Of a DNA stretch of 64,000 bases, positions 21,562 to 31,999 are shown one piece after another. Made by a program: the position numbers and the translations under genes. Numbering within the stretch: the first letter of the stretch is position 1; every line of letters starts with the position of its first letter. The stretch is from Poa pratensis. Taxonomy: Eukaryota > Streptophyta > Magnoliopsida > Poales > Poaceae. The DNA is taken from the NCBI GenBank assembly GCA_947311845.1, contig CAMZMU010000027.1:47060758-47124757 (forward strand). Direction: 5' to 3'. The notes under the pieces are model-generated. The model was not told where the DNA came from. It saw nothing but the letters and a program-made list of their open reading frames with translations, and made no database searches.

Positions 21562-21738
21562 GGTACGTCGTCAATTGTCAATACTCTTGACATTTCTAGC
21601 TAGTTGCTGCTCTAGTACTGCACGAGGCGAGTTGCATTTGAAAGATCTCTGCACCACACTTAAACTCACATTAAAATCAACCATCCTACTCTTCGTGGGT
21701 CTCGATTACGATTTGCAAGCCGATGAGATTATGCGGCG

Positions 21739-23141
21739 AAAAAAAATGCCCCACTTGGCCTCTGCGTCGTTTGCTCGGGCGACTCGGGTGGCGGCTAGGG
21801 TTCCAGCACGCCGCCCCTCCTTCCCCCATCCCTCCCTCGCCGCCACCCGAGGTGGTTGCCGGGCTAAGCTCGTGCGGATGCCGGTGACGGTTGCGGTGAA
21901 GCCTTCGTCGCTCCGTCTCCTGGCGGAGGACTCTGGAATCAGGAGGCCCTCTTTGGCGAGCCAACGATGTCCTTGTGACTGACGTCCTTGCGGGTGGTTC
22001 TGGCTGTCGGCCTCAACCTCACGGGAGGTGTGACGGTGGCGGGCAGCGGCTGGGACACGGAGCTTCTTCCTTGTCAGACCTAAGGTGTGGGCTCCTCCCT
22101 TCGGCTCTCTCTCCCCTGCCGGTTCCAACTGATGGTTGCGTTGTTGCTAGACCTGGAGCTTGGTGGGGTCAAGGTGGTTAGTTCGGGACCAGGGGAAACC
22201 CTAAGTTGGCTAGTGCGGCCCAGCGATGGCGACGCCTTTGGGCATCGTTCCACGCCTCCTTGGAGGCGTGGGTGTGGTCCCTCCTATCCATCCTCGACCC
22301 ATCTCCCGGAAGAAAGTCGAAAATCCTTCGATTGGGCGGCGTTGACGCCTTGCGCGCCATGTCCTCCTTGGAGGCATCGCCTGGGGAGTCCTTTGGTTCA
22401 GGTGAGCTGAGCATAAGGTGGGAGCTTTGGGTGGCTCCGGCTCTCGAGCGGCAGCGGTGTATTAGCTTTTGGCTTCACTGGAGACTCACGGGTGGTGCTC
22501 TCCGGCGGCGGTACCCATGCTCTGTTCCGGCAGTGCAGCATCTTCGATCTGGCGGAAGGGGATAGGTTTCCCCTCGCCGGCTATGGCAGCGTGCTATTGG
22601 CTGGGGGCTCCCGCTTCAGCGGTCCCCGGGCTTAGTTCTTCATCGTCCCACGGTTTCGTCTCGAGAGCCTGATGGCGTGGTGCTCTTTGTCATGGTGGTC
22701 GTGCTCTGGGGGTGCTTCAGGTCTCATGTCCGACAGTCCGACACCTTTCGAGCCATGGCGAGAGGATACGGGCCCTCTTCGGCATGAGATCATGAAGGTG
22801 TTGCTTTCTCCAGCCCAAGTTGTTCATCGCTCATGACTTGTCCATGGTAGTGCCTTGCGGCCTCCTCTACTTGGTGTCCTTACCCTTGAGGGTTGCGGTC
22901 TCTACTTCAGCAAGTAGTGATTCATGTTCTTCTCTTTAGGGCTTGATGTTTAGTATAGAGTTGTTTTTTTTTTTTGCGAATGTTTAGTATAGAGTTGTTA
23001 ACTGTTTAGGATGTACTTTTGTATCGTTCGGCCGTTGTGTTCGGTTCTACTGGTTGTAACGGTGGCCTTGTGTAATCTGTGACCGGTTGATGGTTTCGTT
23101 AATTCAAAACCGGACTTGTTTCGAGCCTACTGTCTGAAAAA
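21739..23141 (+). mobile_element. 1.4 kb GC-rich retroposon with 13-bp target duplication
   Basis: The 13-bp sequence AGATTATGCGGCG lies directly on both sides (21726-21738 and 23142-23154), and the right end has a short A run before it, so insertion by target-primed reverse transcription is likely. The interior is GC-rich. Its last ~200 bp (TTGTATCGTTCGGCCGTTGTG to TGGTTTCGTTAATTC) read like a transcript 3' end. Open frames occur on all strands with no recognisable protein. It may be a 5'-truncated LINE, a LINE-mobilised noncoding RNA, or a retroposed host transcript. Confidence 0.7.
22946..22999. repeat. 20-bp duplication around a T10-GCGA micro-insertion
   Basis: ATGTTTAGTATAGAGTTGTT occurs at 22946-22965 and 22980-22999, separated only by ten T and GCGA. 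This is the expected footprint of an extremely truncated poly(A) retroposon on the minus strand. Confidence 0.8.
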
Positions 23142-23154
23142 AGATTATGCGGCG

Positions 23155-24231
23155 CCGATCAGTTAGGGCGCCTATGCAGCATCTAGGCAGGCTACATTTC
23201 TTTGATTCTGATTCCATCGGAGCCCGCGATCGTTCATTTCGAGCACTAGCTGTACACAGCAGCGTGATTGTGGATGGAGTGGAGACTCGAGCGTGTACAT
23301 GCATGTTGACGATCGGACGGCTGGCTCATCCATAGATGGAACTAACAAAGCTGTATATCCAATCCGCACCCAGGACCAGGAGAGAGGCAAAGGGTCCATG
23401 GTTTCCGACGTCGGCCGGCCAGCTAGCAAGCCCCTTCTGGAGGAGACATGTCTATCTGCGTCGTTGACAAAGGCGACTAAAGGGAGTAAAAAGCCGATCG
23501 GTCGACACAGGTAGCTCTCGTGCAAGCGCGAGGGATCGTCGATGGCTCTGCGCGCGAAATCATTACCTAGAGACATACCATGATGATCCACCCGTTGTGA
23601 ATGGACGCCGGCCGGCTCTCTATCGGCGGTGTGCAAGCTGCAACGTCGCATGCAGCAGCTAGTAGCTAGGAACCGCGCCAGATTTTCTCTCATCTTTCTG
23701 AGGAAAGTAGCGCGAATTTAAGCGCGCGCGATACGGTGGGCCGGATCCATCATTCCGGACGTCTCGTGCCGACACTCCAACACTTGCAGGCCGGCCCATC
23801 GGTCAACTTCGTGAGTGCGCCATGCGACGACAGACAGCGCCGCGACGCCTCAAAGGATCGACGATGGAATTACTTCCATGCATACACACTTATATGATTA
23901 TTACTCTAGTCGATCATCGCCTACTCATCTTAGCATCCTCGACGATACACCTTCAAAAATCATCGGTCAACGACCGACTACAGTTTCGATCAGCCGTCTC
24001 TGAATCCTGCGGGCTGCGTACGCTGGGACTTGTGGGCTCTAGGAGAAAGAAAGACCATGCCTCTCGATCTTAAATTAACAGTTTTTCGGTGTGTAGTCTG
24101 AAGAGGTCGACAGCGCCGGCTCGAAGCTATAGCTAGCACACTGGATAAATTGCAGTTGCAGGCAGTGCGACTAAAATCAAGCACGTAGTTTTCCATGCCT
24201 ACAGAGCGGGAATTCTGGATTCGCCTAATCT
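23155..24231. other. No gene recognised
   Basis: Low-repeat mixed sequence; the longest frame (23693-23172, minus) shows no motif and overlaps others, so I treat it as chance. Confidence 0.45.
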
Positions 24232-24235
24232 ACTA

Positions 24236-24282
24236 CTCTCTCAGTTCGGAAAAGGATGTCACAACTTTCCGAACGGAGGGAG
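24236..24282. mobile_element. Miniature Stowaway remnant (47 bp)
   Basis: CTCTCTCAGTTCGGAAAAGG pairs with CTTTCCGAACGGAGGGAG, flanked by TA on both sides (24234-24235, 24283-24284). An internally deleted copy consisting of little more than its ends. Confidence 0.7.
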
Positions 24283-24519
24283 TAGTACAAGTGGTCAAAG
24301 TAGTGCGCGCGATGCAGTGTCTGCATTTGGCAGATATGTAAACTGTAAGAAACAACTATAAAACCATTTGCCGGTATGCACACTAACTGTTCGTTTGTCT
24401 ACGCATGTAGCCTTAACTTACCTAATCGTTGATCGATATATCCAACTTGTGCTGTACCCTGAGCGCAATGAACCATTGCTTTTGATGTATTGCTGCAACG
24501 TGATCGATCAAGCAACAGT

Positions 24520-24605
24520 ACGGGCAAATAGCTCCTATGCGACGTCTTTCCCCGCTATTCACTGGAGAACGACGTCGTTCGATGAAATAGCTCAGAGACG
24601 ACAGT
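24520..24605 (+). repeat. Dispersed repeat, copy 1 (partner at 39005-39112)
   Basis: GGGCAAATAGCTCCTATGCG followed by ACGTCTTTCC and a diverged CGACGTCGTT part; the same occurs in reverse orientation at 39005-39112. Confidence 0.8.
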
Positions 24606-24760
24606 TGGAATGGCCCAAATAGCCACGGCCCGATACGGCTCTTTTAAGCCCTTAAACGGAAGGAAACTGTTAACAAATTTGGATTACGTGAGCTGGGCTA
24701 TTTGAACGCGAGACCCACTGTGTGCCACCTCAGACTGGGACCCATGTCAACCTTATCGAT

Positions 24761-24768
24761 TTTATAAG
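24761..24768 (+). promoter_or_regulatory. TATA-like box before the GRF-finger gene
   Basis: TTTATAAG about 105 bp before the ATG at 24873, followed by a pyrimidine-rich (CTT)n leader at 24826-24840. Plausible core promoter by position. Confidence 0.45.
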
Positions 24769-24872
24769 AGGCAGAGTGAGCCCCCGCTCCCGTGCTCGTG
24801 CCCTCCCCTGTTCTTCCGCGCACTTTCTTCTTCTTCTTCTCCGGCAACGGTCCACGGTGGCGGCCGTGAGGG

Positions 24873-25382
24873 ATGTCCAGCTCCGCTTCTGGCTCCCAGA
24901 AGTCATGGCCGCGTTATGGAGAAGTCCCGATGACTAGATGCCCGGGCTGCCCTCGCCTAGATCCACTGAAGCGCTTGCCATGTTTGCGCTCGACGAGGGG
25001 CAATGTCGGTCGGGAATTTGTCAAATGCGTGAGCGCCAAGCATCGTGGGAAGGATGGGAAGGTAGGGTTTGTTCTGATTTGTCTCGATTTGGCGTGATTT
25101 TGATTTTGCACTATGGATTTGGGAATTAGGGTTTCCGTTCCCCTTTTTATAATTTGGAGGAATGCGGCCATTTTGAGTGGATGGATAAGTACATTCGGGA
25201 TCGAGTGCTTCAAGTTGAAGTGCTGCCCCCAATTCAGGCGGCTCCCATCTCGTCTGCTGTGGAGGAGATCTCAAACAGAGCCGCTCGTCCATTGGAGGAT
25301 TTTTTTGGTGAATAGGGAGTTGCAGAAATTGAACAAGCAGTTGAGCCAGATTGTGGAATTGAAGAAGGAGTCAAACACATGA
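24873..25382 (+). pseudogene. GRF-type zinc-finger small protein gene, two exons, frameshifted
   Basis: Exon 1 is 24873-25061 (63 codons). A 98-bp intron with GT at 25062 and AG ending 25159 follows, then exon 2 from 25160. The joined frame has the GRF zinc-finger pattern: RCPGCPRLDPLKRL (Cys23, Cys26), GREFVKC (Cys52) and, just after the splice, ECGHFEWMDKYI (Cys65). This binds one zinc and in other proteins contacts single-stranded nucleic acid. Exon 2 stops at TAG 25313-25315, right after a run of seven T (25300-25306). The neighbouring frame continues as a coiled-coil-like ELQKLNKQLSQIVELKK to 25382, so a 1-base gain in the T run probably truncated the protein. Such small genes are numerous in grasses; function unknown. 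The shortened product (about 114 residues) would still hold the finger. Confidence 0.75.
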
Positions 25383-25854
25383 TGGCCGGAGCATTTTATG
25401 TGTGTATCATTGCCATTTATTTGGTGTTTCTTTGTCGTTCGGATTAGGAATTTCGATTTAGGAGTTGTGGATTTCGATTTAGGAGTTGTTTGTAAGATGA
25501 ACTATTTTGATTTAGGTTGGCTAAATAAAATATTGTTGTGTTGGCTCAAAAAATAACGTTCCTATTGTTGTGTTGGCTCAAAAAATTGTCTTAGCTCAAA
25601 GAAAATTTAATTCTTTATTTACACTTACCAAAATGTAAATATTTGTTGCTCTTACCAAAATGTTTGTCACTCTTACCAAGATGTTGTTACTCTTAACAAT
25701 TTGTTTCACCTTGTCTAAATCAGCCAAACAAATTCAAACAAATTCAAACGAATTCACCTTGTCACTCTAGTGTTCCTATTGTTCTAGTGGCAAGGGTTGT
25801 GAGATGGAGGGTTGTAACTATTACCTCCTAATGGTGATAGATTTGTCGCATACG
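25383..25854. other. 3' flank, no gene recognised
   Basis: Contains short direct repeats: GATTTCGATTTAGGAGTTGT-like (25446 and 25470), TTGTTGTGTTGGCTCAAAAA (25533, 25563), and CTCTTACCAAAATGTTTGTC-like words. Probably 3' UTR/terminator of the GRF gene and spacer. Confidence 0.45.
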
Positions 25855-26046
25855 TAGGCATAGCCTAGCGGCAAGGGTTGATGCCTCGCTTTGCCCACCC
25901 AAGTTCGAGTCCCCATGCTCGCAATTTAGGTGATGCACATTATTCCCGGTCCAGTAGCTTCGTGGGTCGGGCAACTTACTATTATAGATTAATCTATAAT
26001 AGTGAGTTATCCCATCCATTAAGATGTTGCACTGGGACAATTTTTT
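25855..26046 (+). mobile_element. tRNA-derived SINE
   Basis: The head has an RNA polymerase III A box (TAGCCTAGCGGCAAGGGT) and a B box (AGTTCGAGTCC, 25910-25920). A tRNA-unrelated body of ~120 bp follows, with the palindromic TATAGATTAATCTATA, ending GCACTGGGACAATTTTTT. Length (about 190 bp) and a terminal T run fit grass SINEs. No clear target duplication was found, so the ends are approximate. Confidence 0.7.
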
Positions 26047-26462
26047 GAATTAATATTTATTTTATTTATTTTCTTTTGATTTTTTGAATTAATCTTCATA
26101 TTATTTATTTTCTTTTGAATTCAACTTTGAACCAAAATTCAAATTTACATGGTATTTCTGCTTGGCTTGGATGTTGCAATGATTTCATACTATTATGCAC
26201 TTGTTTGATCTAACTTGGTCAACAAACCAATGCCTTTTGCTAAGTCTTGAACAAAATGTGTTTCAATGAGCTCTAAAGATAGGGTAAACAACCCAATTTC
26301 TAAGCAAGTTTGTTGTCCACCATGTCTAAATCAGTCACATAAATTTCCTAGACTTGTGTTCTATCTATATAGTGCCATTGTGAAGTCTTACTATTTATTG
26401 AATTAATCTTCATATTATTTATTTTCTTTCAAATAATAATGATTTAATTGCAAAATCATAAA
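26047..26462. other. AT-rich spacer
   Basis: GAATTAATCTTCATATTATT occurs twice (about 26088 and 26399). No coding frames. Confidence 0.5.
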
Positions 26463-27117
26463 TAAATCAAGTTTTAAACATGAAAAATGAAAAACTAAGT
26501 CTGGATCCTTCTTAGTCACTCCAAAATGAAGATTTTGTGAGTTTTTTTGAAAATTTCATGTTCCATATCCGAAACCACTCCGCTTCACACTTGAGAGTTC
26601 ATAGTTTGAGTTTTGAGATATCACACTACATACATGAATATTTCGTTTGAATGTATCTAGACCTTGTTTATCAACTTGAGTTGTTAGTATATGACATACT
26701 AAGACTATGTGCGCAGGTCTTCCATTTTTTGATGTTTTTTTTTAATGTTTTATGCTTATTTTGAAATCGGTCAAACCTAAGTTTGACCAACATTTGAACA
26801 AGTTTCAAACATGAAAATGAAAAACTAAGCCTGGATCCTTCTTAGTCACTCCAAAATGAAACTTTTGTGAGTTTTTTGAAAATTTCATGTTCCATACCCG
26901 AAACCACTTCTCTTCACACTTGAGAGTTCATAGTTTGAGTTTTGAGATATCACACTACATACATGAATATTTCGTTTGAATGTATCTAGATCTTGTTTAT
27001 CAACTTGAGTTGTTAATATATGACATACTAAGACTATGTGCGTGGGTTTTCCATTTTTTTTGTTTTTTGAATTTTTTATGCTTATTTTGAAATCGGTCAA
27101 ATCTAAGTTTGACCAAC
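26463..27117. repeat. ~330-bp tandem repeat, two copies before the CACTA insertion
   Basis: The unit starting AAACATGAAAA and containing GGATCCTTCTTAGTCACTCC, GAGTTCATAGTTTGAGTTTT and CATGAATATTTCGTTTGAATG starts at 26476 and 26807 (offset 331). A third, partial copy starts at 35821, beyond the CACTA; subtracting the insertion and its duplication gives an offset of 326. The CACTA thus landed inside this array. Confidence 0.85.
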
Positions 27118-27139
27118 CACTAGTAGGGAAGTGCCTTTC

Positions 27140-27530
27140 TGTGGATTCCCTATTTGTGGCGCACGAAACCTACCATGCGCCACAAAAAATGTTCTGTGGC
27201 GCACCACTCCTAATGCGCCACAAAATACTGTGGCGCATACGTGCATGCGTGCGCCACAGAAAAATGGTGGGTCCCACCACCACAAATATCTGGTGACCTT
27301 TCTGTGGCGCATCCATCCAGATGCGCCACAAAAATTCGGTGGGCCCCCTCCAATGATTGCATTGGTAATTTATCTGTGGCGCATGCAGAATTGTGCGCCA
27401 CAGAAAACATGGTGCGGCCCCACCAATAATTTAAGTGGGCAACATTCTGTGGCGCATGCATGGTGGTGCGCCACAGAAAGACATGTTTCTGTGGCGCACC
27501 GTGATGCATGCGCCACAGAATGTTGCCTCC
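27140..27530. repeat. Left subterminal repeats of CACTA
   Basis: Six or so hairpin pairs of TCTGTGGCGCA and TGCGCCACAGA spaced 20-40 bp, with variable loops (for example ACGTGCATGCG). In CACTA elements such repeats are bound by element-encoded proteins during transposition. Confidence 0.9.
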
Positions 27531-27886
27531 AGATCTACAAAAAGGTGGCAACCCCTCTACCTACCACCATTTACTTCTTCTCTTCTTCCTCCTCCACCTC
27601 CACCTAGCTCGTATTTCTCTTCCCTCCCCTCCTATTTTGCCCATAGTTTTCTCCATTTTTTTTAGTAAAACCTATTTTGTTTGATAGATTATTGGTGAGG
27701 GTTTAGGAGAGCCTCCAATACATCTCTTTTTGTCCACTAGTTTCTCTCCAACATCACACGCTCTCTCATCGATCACGGTCACGTCTCGGCACCGAATCTA
27801 CTAGGTGAGACATGGATCTACATGGATGATGAACATGCATATGCATGTTTGGTGGCGCCGACGGTGTGTGTATGGCCGGATGTGTG

Positions 27887-28130
27887 TCGTGGTTGTTTGT
27901 GTTCCGACCATGGTGTCGTGTATGTGGATGTTGCCGGCAACATGATTTGTGAAATGTCTGCAGGTACCCATGAGGCCCTTGAGTTTGTCGGAACGTCGAT
28001 TAACTTCCGTTCCGGCAAATTCGGGTACTCCATATGTCCTACTTTTAGGAGAGGTCATGCCGATTTTTTTTGTGAATTTTGGCATGAGACTTTGCTAAAA
28101 ATAGGACATATGGGGTATTGCGACTAATGC
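27887..28130 (+). repeat. Leader module copy A (before the transposase)
   Basis: A ~240-bp block running from GTGTCGTGGTTGTTTGTGTTC through GATTTGTGAAATGTCTGCAG to GGGGTATTGCGACTAATGCA. It recurs at 32883-33125 (B) and 33190-33405 (C), before the second gene. It ends in a ~84-nt hairpin (28030-28113) with arms CCATATGTCC / GGACATATGG. The copy lies 90 bp upstream of the transposase ATG, so it is probably part of the 5' untranslated leader or an intron. Confidence 0.85.
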
Positions 28131-28219
28131 ATGGGCCAACTAATGTGTGTGCATGCATGTTGCGGTTCTAATTAACATACTCTTGTTTGTGCTCTATGTA
28201 TACCGCGTAGGCCGTAACC

Positions 28220-31200
28220 ATGGTCGTCAGGATGAGCTCCGGTCGAATCAGTAGATACAAGGAAAAAGCGAAGGCGGACATGATTCGGTGCAACAGGCGC
28301 CAGATAAGATGTCCGTGTCGAAAATGTAAACTCGTGAGCTGGATCGACCCTGATTCCGGACAATTGGAGGATCACCTGCTCAGGCGCGGTTTCATGTTAG
28401 GCTTCAACCATGACGAAGGAGATGTCGGCGGACAAGATCATCATGATCATGACGAAGGAGATGTCGGCGGACAAGATCATCATGACGAAGGAGATGCCGG
28501 CGAACAAGATCATCATGGTGACGAAGGAGATGCCGGCGGACACGGTCATGATGAAGGAGTAGATGGTGGTGGAGAAGACGCGAACACGCAGACCTCGCTA
28601 ATTTCGGCCTTGCAGGACCCTCATGTTCAAGAACTGCTACTCAAGGAGACGAGCAACGACAGAGCTGCAGCCAGAGAGAAAGCCAAGCTGGCGCAAATGG
28701 AGATAGACGGGAAGACTCCGTTGTATCCTGGGTGCCGGCCACAGGATACGCGCTTGCAAGTAACGCTTGATGCTCTGGAGATGAAGACGGAAAACAAATG
28801 GACCGACGTGAGCTTCAACAAGAACATGAAATTCTTCCACGATCGTCTTCCCGAGGGGAACACATTGCCAACTAGTATCGAGGATGCCAAGAAAGTCGTG
28901 TGCCCTCTTGACCTACCGCACGTTAAATACCACGCCTGCATCAATGATTGCGCAATTTATCGGGGCGAGTACAAGGACAGATACACATGTCCGGTGTGCG
29001 GCCAAGGACGGTACAAGAGTGGGAAGGACAAGAAAGTTCCTCGAAAAGTGGTATGGTACTTTCCTATCACTCCCCGTCTGCAGCGGTATTTCGTAGACCC
29101 TAAGGAAGCAAAGCTCATGCAATGGCATGCGGAAAGGGAGAAGCCCCAAGAAGATCCGGAGAAGGGAAAGATCCTGACACACCCTTCAGATGCTCGCCAG
29201 TGGGAAGAATTGGACATGGCCTTCGAAAATTTTGGGGGCGACGCAAGGAACGTCAGGCTGGGTATGAGCACCGATGGACTCAATCCGTTCGGCAACCAGA
29301 GTAGCACCCATAGCACCTGGCCCGTATTTGTATGGCCTTACAACCTTCCCCCGTGGTTGTGCACGAAGCAAAGGTACATACACATGAGTATTCTCATTCA
29401 GGGGCCGAAACAACCAGGTATCGACATACATCTGTATCTCGGGCTGTTGAAAGAGGAGTTAGCCACGTTGTGGGAGACGCCAGCCCGTACGTGGGACGCC
29501 TACACAGCTGATTATTTTGATATGAGAGCCGCGTTGTTCACGACGGTGCAGGACTATCCTGGTTGCTCATATGTATCGGCCCAGGTAGGTCACGGATTTT
29601 GCGCATGTGTCAAGTGCATGGATAAGACCCCGCATCTCCAGCTACCAAGGGATCCCGGGTCTTCGAAAACCGTGTTCCCAGGGGCTCGAAGGTGGCTTCG
29701 CATGGATCACCCGTGGAGAAAACGCGGTGATTTGTTCAATGGTAAAGACGAGCCCGAAAGAGCCCCGTGCCCGAGGAGCGGCACAGAAATCGACGAGCTT
29801 TTGAAAAACTGGAAGGAGTGCCCAGCGCCGGGAAAGAAGCGACCGAAGGTAGATCCACTGCTGGGTGTATGGAAAGCGAGGTCTGTTTTCCACGACTTGG
29901 AGTACTGGAAGGTCCTCAAGACGCCACATAGCCTCGATATGATGCACATTACGAAGAATGTTACCGAGAGTCTGCTTGGCACACTTTGCCACATGTCGGA
30001 TAAGACCAAGGATGGGACGAAAGCAAGATACGATCTGAAATGGCTTGGCATCAGGACAGAACTTCAGGCCCCCGATAGTGATGACGACGATGATGATGAT
30101 GATCAGACAGAAGGGACTCAAGGTCGCCGCAAAAGGGCAAAGAAGAACACGGTGATGCTTCCCGCTGCCTGCTTCAGTATGAGTCCGGAGGAGCTCGAGC
30201 AGTTTTTCAGGTGCCTTCTAGGAGTCAAAGTTCCTCACGGTTACTCGGGGAAGATAAGCAGATATCTGGATGCAACAAAGAAGAGGTTCACCGGCATGAA
30301 GTCTCACGATTGTCACGTGCTGATGACACAGATACTTCCCGTTGCGATCCGAGGGTTAATGGATGAGCACGTCCGTGATACGTTGTCTGCCCTTTGCAAC
30401 TTTATCGACGTCGTCAGCAGGAAGTCGATCGGCGTGAAGCAGCTCGACATGCTTGAGGAAGAGATCGTGGTGATACTATGCGAGCTCGAGATTTACTTCC
30501 CGCCCGCATTCATTGATATCTGCGTGCATCTCCTTCTCCATGTCGTTGATGACATCAGGCAGCTCGGTCCGACGTTCCTGCACTACATGATGCCGTTCGA
30601 AAGGCAGAACGGTGTCATGAAAGGATACGTTCGCAACAGGGCCCGTCCAGACGCAAGCATGGCCAAGGGATTTTTAACCTACGAGTGCATCTCCTTCTGC
30701 CAGAATTATCTAAGGACCGAGAACGAGGATGTCGGTCTGCCCACCAGGACACACCTCGGCAGGCTCGATGGAGTTGGTCACCACGACGGCTACCGCTCAA
30801 TCTTTGTTGGCATTCATGGTAAAAAAGACGACCTCGACAGGGCTCACCGGGTCGCGCTACAACACTTAAAAGTGACCGAATATTTTGTGGAAGAGCACAA
30901 AATCTTAATCGAGCAGAATTACGTCGACATGAGACGGCAGAGGAAGAAGGGAGACGTAATCAGAGAGCACAACTCCAGCTTGACGCGTTGGTTCAAGAAA
31001 AGGCAACTGCTTGAAGCAGAGAGCAGGAAGCCATCTACGGAAGAGGAAAAACTCATATTCTCCTTATCACAGGGCCCCGGGCAGAACGTAAAGACCTATC
31101 AGTCGTACGACATCGGCGGTTTCAGATTCTGCACCGAGGAAAAGGACAGGTATAGCGAATATCAAAACTCAGGAGTAACTATGCTATCCTACGCCGATGA

Positions 31201-31690
31201 CGAGGCTACTGTCAAGGAAAGATTCTTCGGAAGGATCGAGGAGATATGGGAGCTCAACTACTGTGGAGAGTTGGTGCCAATGTTCCGTGTGAGATGGGCC
31301 AAGGACGTCGTCAAAGAAGACCGGTATTTTACCACCATGGTTATACCCGATGCCAAATCGAAGAACGCCACCGCAAAAAATGAGCCATGGGTACTCGCTA
31401 GCCAAGTTGAGCAATGCTTCTTCATTACCGACCCGTCAAAGCCTAGCCGTGTTGTCGTGAGGAGGGGCAAGAGGAGCATCATCGGAATGGAAGGAGACGC
31501 CACCGAGGAAGACTTGGACAACGAGCCAAAGATCGAGGAGGAATTCGACAAGTTCTTCGACATGCCTACTACTAGTACACAAAGAAGGAAGACCTCCCTA
31601 CCTACTAAAGGTTGTCCGTTCACGCGAAGAAATCTCAAGGTGACCGGCCTAAAGTTTTCAACCGCGAAGAAGGGAAAGAAGAGAAGCTAG
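28220..31690 (+). CDS. CACTA TNP2-type transposase
   Basis: A single intact frame of 1156 codons; the ATG at 28220 has a second ATG four codons later. The amino end has a transposase-associated module with CPCRKC (residues 31-36) and HLLRRGFM. A His/Asp/Gly repeat region follows (about 64-118; HDEGDVGGQDHH repeated). The TNP2 core (about 230-600) includes CPVCGQGRYK, STDGLNPFG (near 351), DMRAALFTTVQDYPG (near 433) and MMHITKNVTESLLGTL (near 576), blocks that hold the acidic catalytic residues in CACTA transposases. A DUF4218-like region (about 705-832, LCNFIDVVSRKSI, HYMMPFERQNGVMKGYV) and a DUF4216-like region (about 984-1070, MLSYADDEATVKERFFGRI) follow. The end is acidic then basic (KKGKKRS). 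It would excise and reinsert elements with matching ends, including perhaps the 36232 copy. Confidence 0.95.
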   Translation: MVVRMSSGRISRYKEKAKADMIRCNRRQIRCPCRKCKLVSWIDPDSGQLEDHLLRRGFMLGFNHDEGDVGGQDHHDHDEGDVGGQDHHDEGDAGEQDHHGDEGDAGGHGHDEGVDGGGEDANTQTSLISALQDPHVQELLLKETSNDRAAAREKAKLAQMEIDGKTPLYPGCRPQDTRLQVTLDALEMKTENKWTDVSFNKNMKFFHDRLPEGNTLPTSIEDAKKVVCPLDLPHVKYHACINDCAIYRGEYKDRYTCPVCGQGRYKSGKDKKVPRKVVWYFPITPRLQRYFVDPKEAKLMQWHAEREKPQEDPEKGKILTHPSDARQWEELDMAFENFGGDARNVRLGMSTDGLNPFGNQSSTHSTWPVFVWPYNLPPWLCTKQRYIHMSILIQGPKQPGIDIHLYLGLLKEELATLWETPARTWDAYTADYFDMRAALFTTVQDYPGCSYVSAQVGHGFCACVKCMDKTPHLQLPRDPGSSKTVFPGARRWLRMDHPWRKRGDLFNGKDEPERAPCPRSGTEIDELLKNWKECPAPGKKRPKVDPLLGVWKARSVFHDLEYWKVLKTPHSLDMMHITKNVTESLLGTLCHMSDKTKDGTKARYDLKWLGIRTELQAPDSDDDDDDDDQTEGTQGRRKRAKKNTVMLPAACFSMSPEELEQFFRCLLGVKVPHGYSGKISRYLDATKKRFTGMKSHDCHVLMTQILPVAIRGLMDEHVRDTLSALCNFIDVVSRKSIGVKQLDMLEEEIVVILCELEIYFPPAFIDICVHLLLHVVDDIRQLGPTFLHYMMPFERQNGVMKGYVRNRARPDASMAKGFLTYECISFCQNYLRTENEDVGLPTRTHLGRLDGVGHHDGYRSIFVGIHGKKDDLDRAHRVALQHLKVTEYFVEEHKILIEQNYVDMRRQRKKGDVIREHNSSLTRWFKKRQLLEAESRKPSTEEEKLIFSLSQGPGQNVKTYQSYDIGGFRFCTEEKDRYSEYQNSGVTMLSYADDEATVKERFFGRIEEIWELNYCGELVPMFRVRWAKDVVKEDRYFTTMVIPDAKSKNATAKNEPWVLASQVEQCFFITDPSKPSRVVVRRGKRSIIGMEGDATEEDLDNEPKIEEEFDKFFDMPTTSTQRRKTSLPTKGCPFTRRNLKVTGLKFSTAKKGKKRS

Positions 31691-31699
31691 CTCGCGGAA

Positions 31700-31880
31700 C
31701 CAACAAGACGAAGAATACTTTTTTGGTGTATTTAATTTGTGTGTGTGTGTGAGACAATGCAAGTTTTTGAATATGTATGAGTCAATGAATTGAATATGTG
31801 TATGAATTGAATATACATTGTGTGTGAGACAATGCAAATTTTTGAACCAAATTTTAAAGAAAAAAGTTAAAAAAAAGTGA
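31700..31880. other. 3' trailer of transposase gene
   Basis: TG-rich stretch with a repeated GTGTGTGAGACAATGCAA (31740 and 31821); probable transcript end region. Confidence 0.45.
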
Positions 31881-31958
31881 GTTTGCCAGGATTCGAACCT
31901 GGCTATCAGGGTTAATTCGGACTGTTGGAAACCACTGGGCTGTGTTGCTGTTTGTGTC
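31880..31958 (-). other. tRNA-like sequence inside the CACTA
   Basis: On the minus strand it contains an A-box-like CAGCCCAGTGGTTTCC and a B box GGTTCGAATCC within a T-arm-like hairpin (GCCAGG...CCTGGC). The spacing fits a tRNA-derived sequence but no full cloverleaf with acceptor stem is evident, so it is a relic or chance convergence rather than a functional tRNA. Confidence 0.5.
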
Positions 31959-31999
31959 ATCAAACAGCAGCACAGCTTTTTAAATTTTGTACTAGATAA

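Noticed and set aside
23172..23693. 173-codon minus-strand frame
   Set aside because: No motif, no ATG context or splice evidence, overlapping frames on the other strand.
27131..27607. Frames rich in CATE/APQK/WRT repeats in CACTA subterminal arrays
   Set aside because: They are translations of the TGTGGCGCA/TGCGCCACA repeats and are not proteins. The same holds for 36281-36627.
27822..28127. 101-codon frame over leader module A, with similar frames over B and C
   Set aside because: Both strands are open across the hairpin and the reading differs between copies; better explained as a noncoding repeat, although a small conserved peptide cannot be fully excluded.
31880..31958. Functional tRNA gene
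   Set aside because: No complete cloverleaf or acceptor stem; only A/B box-like motifs.
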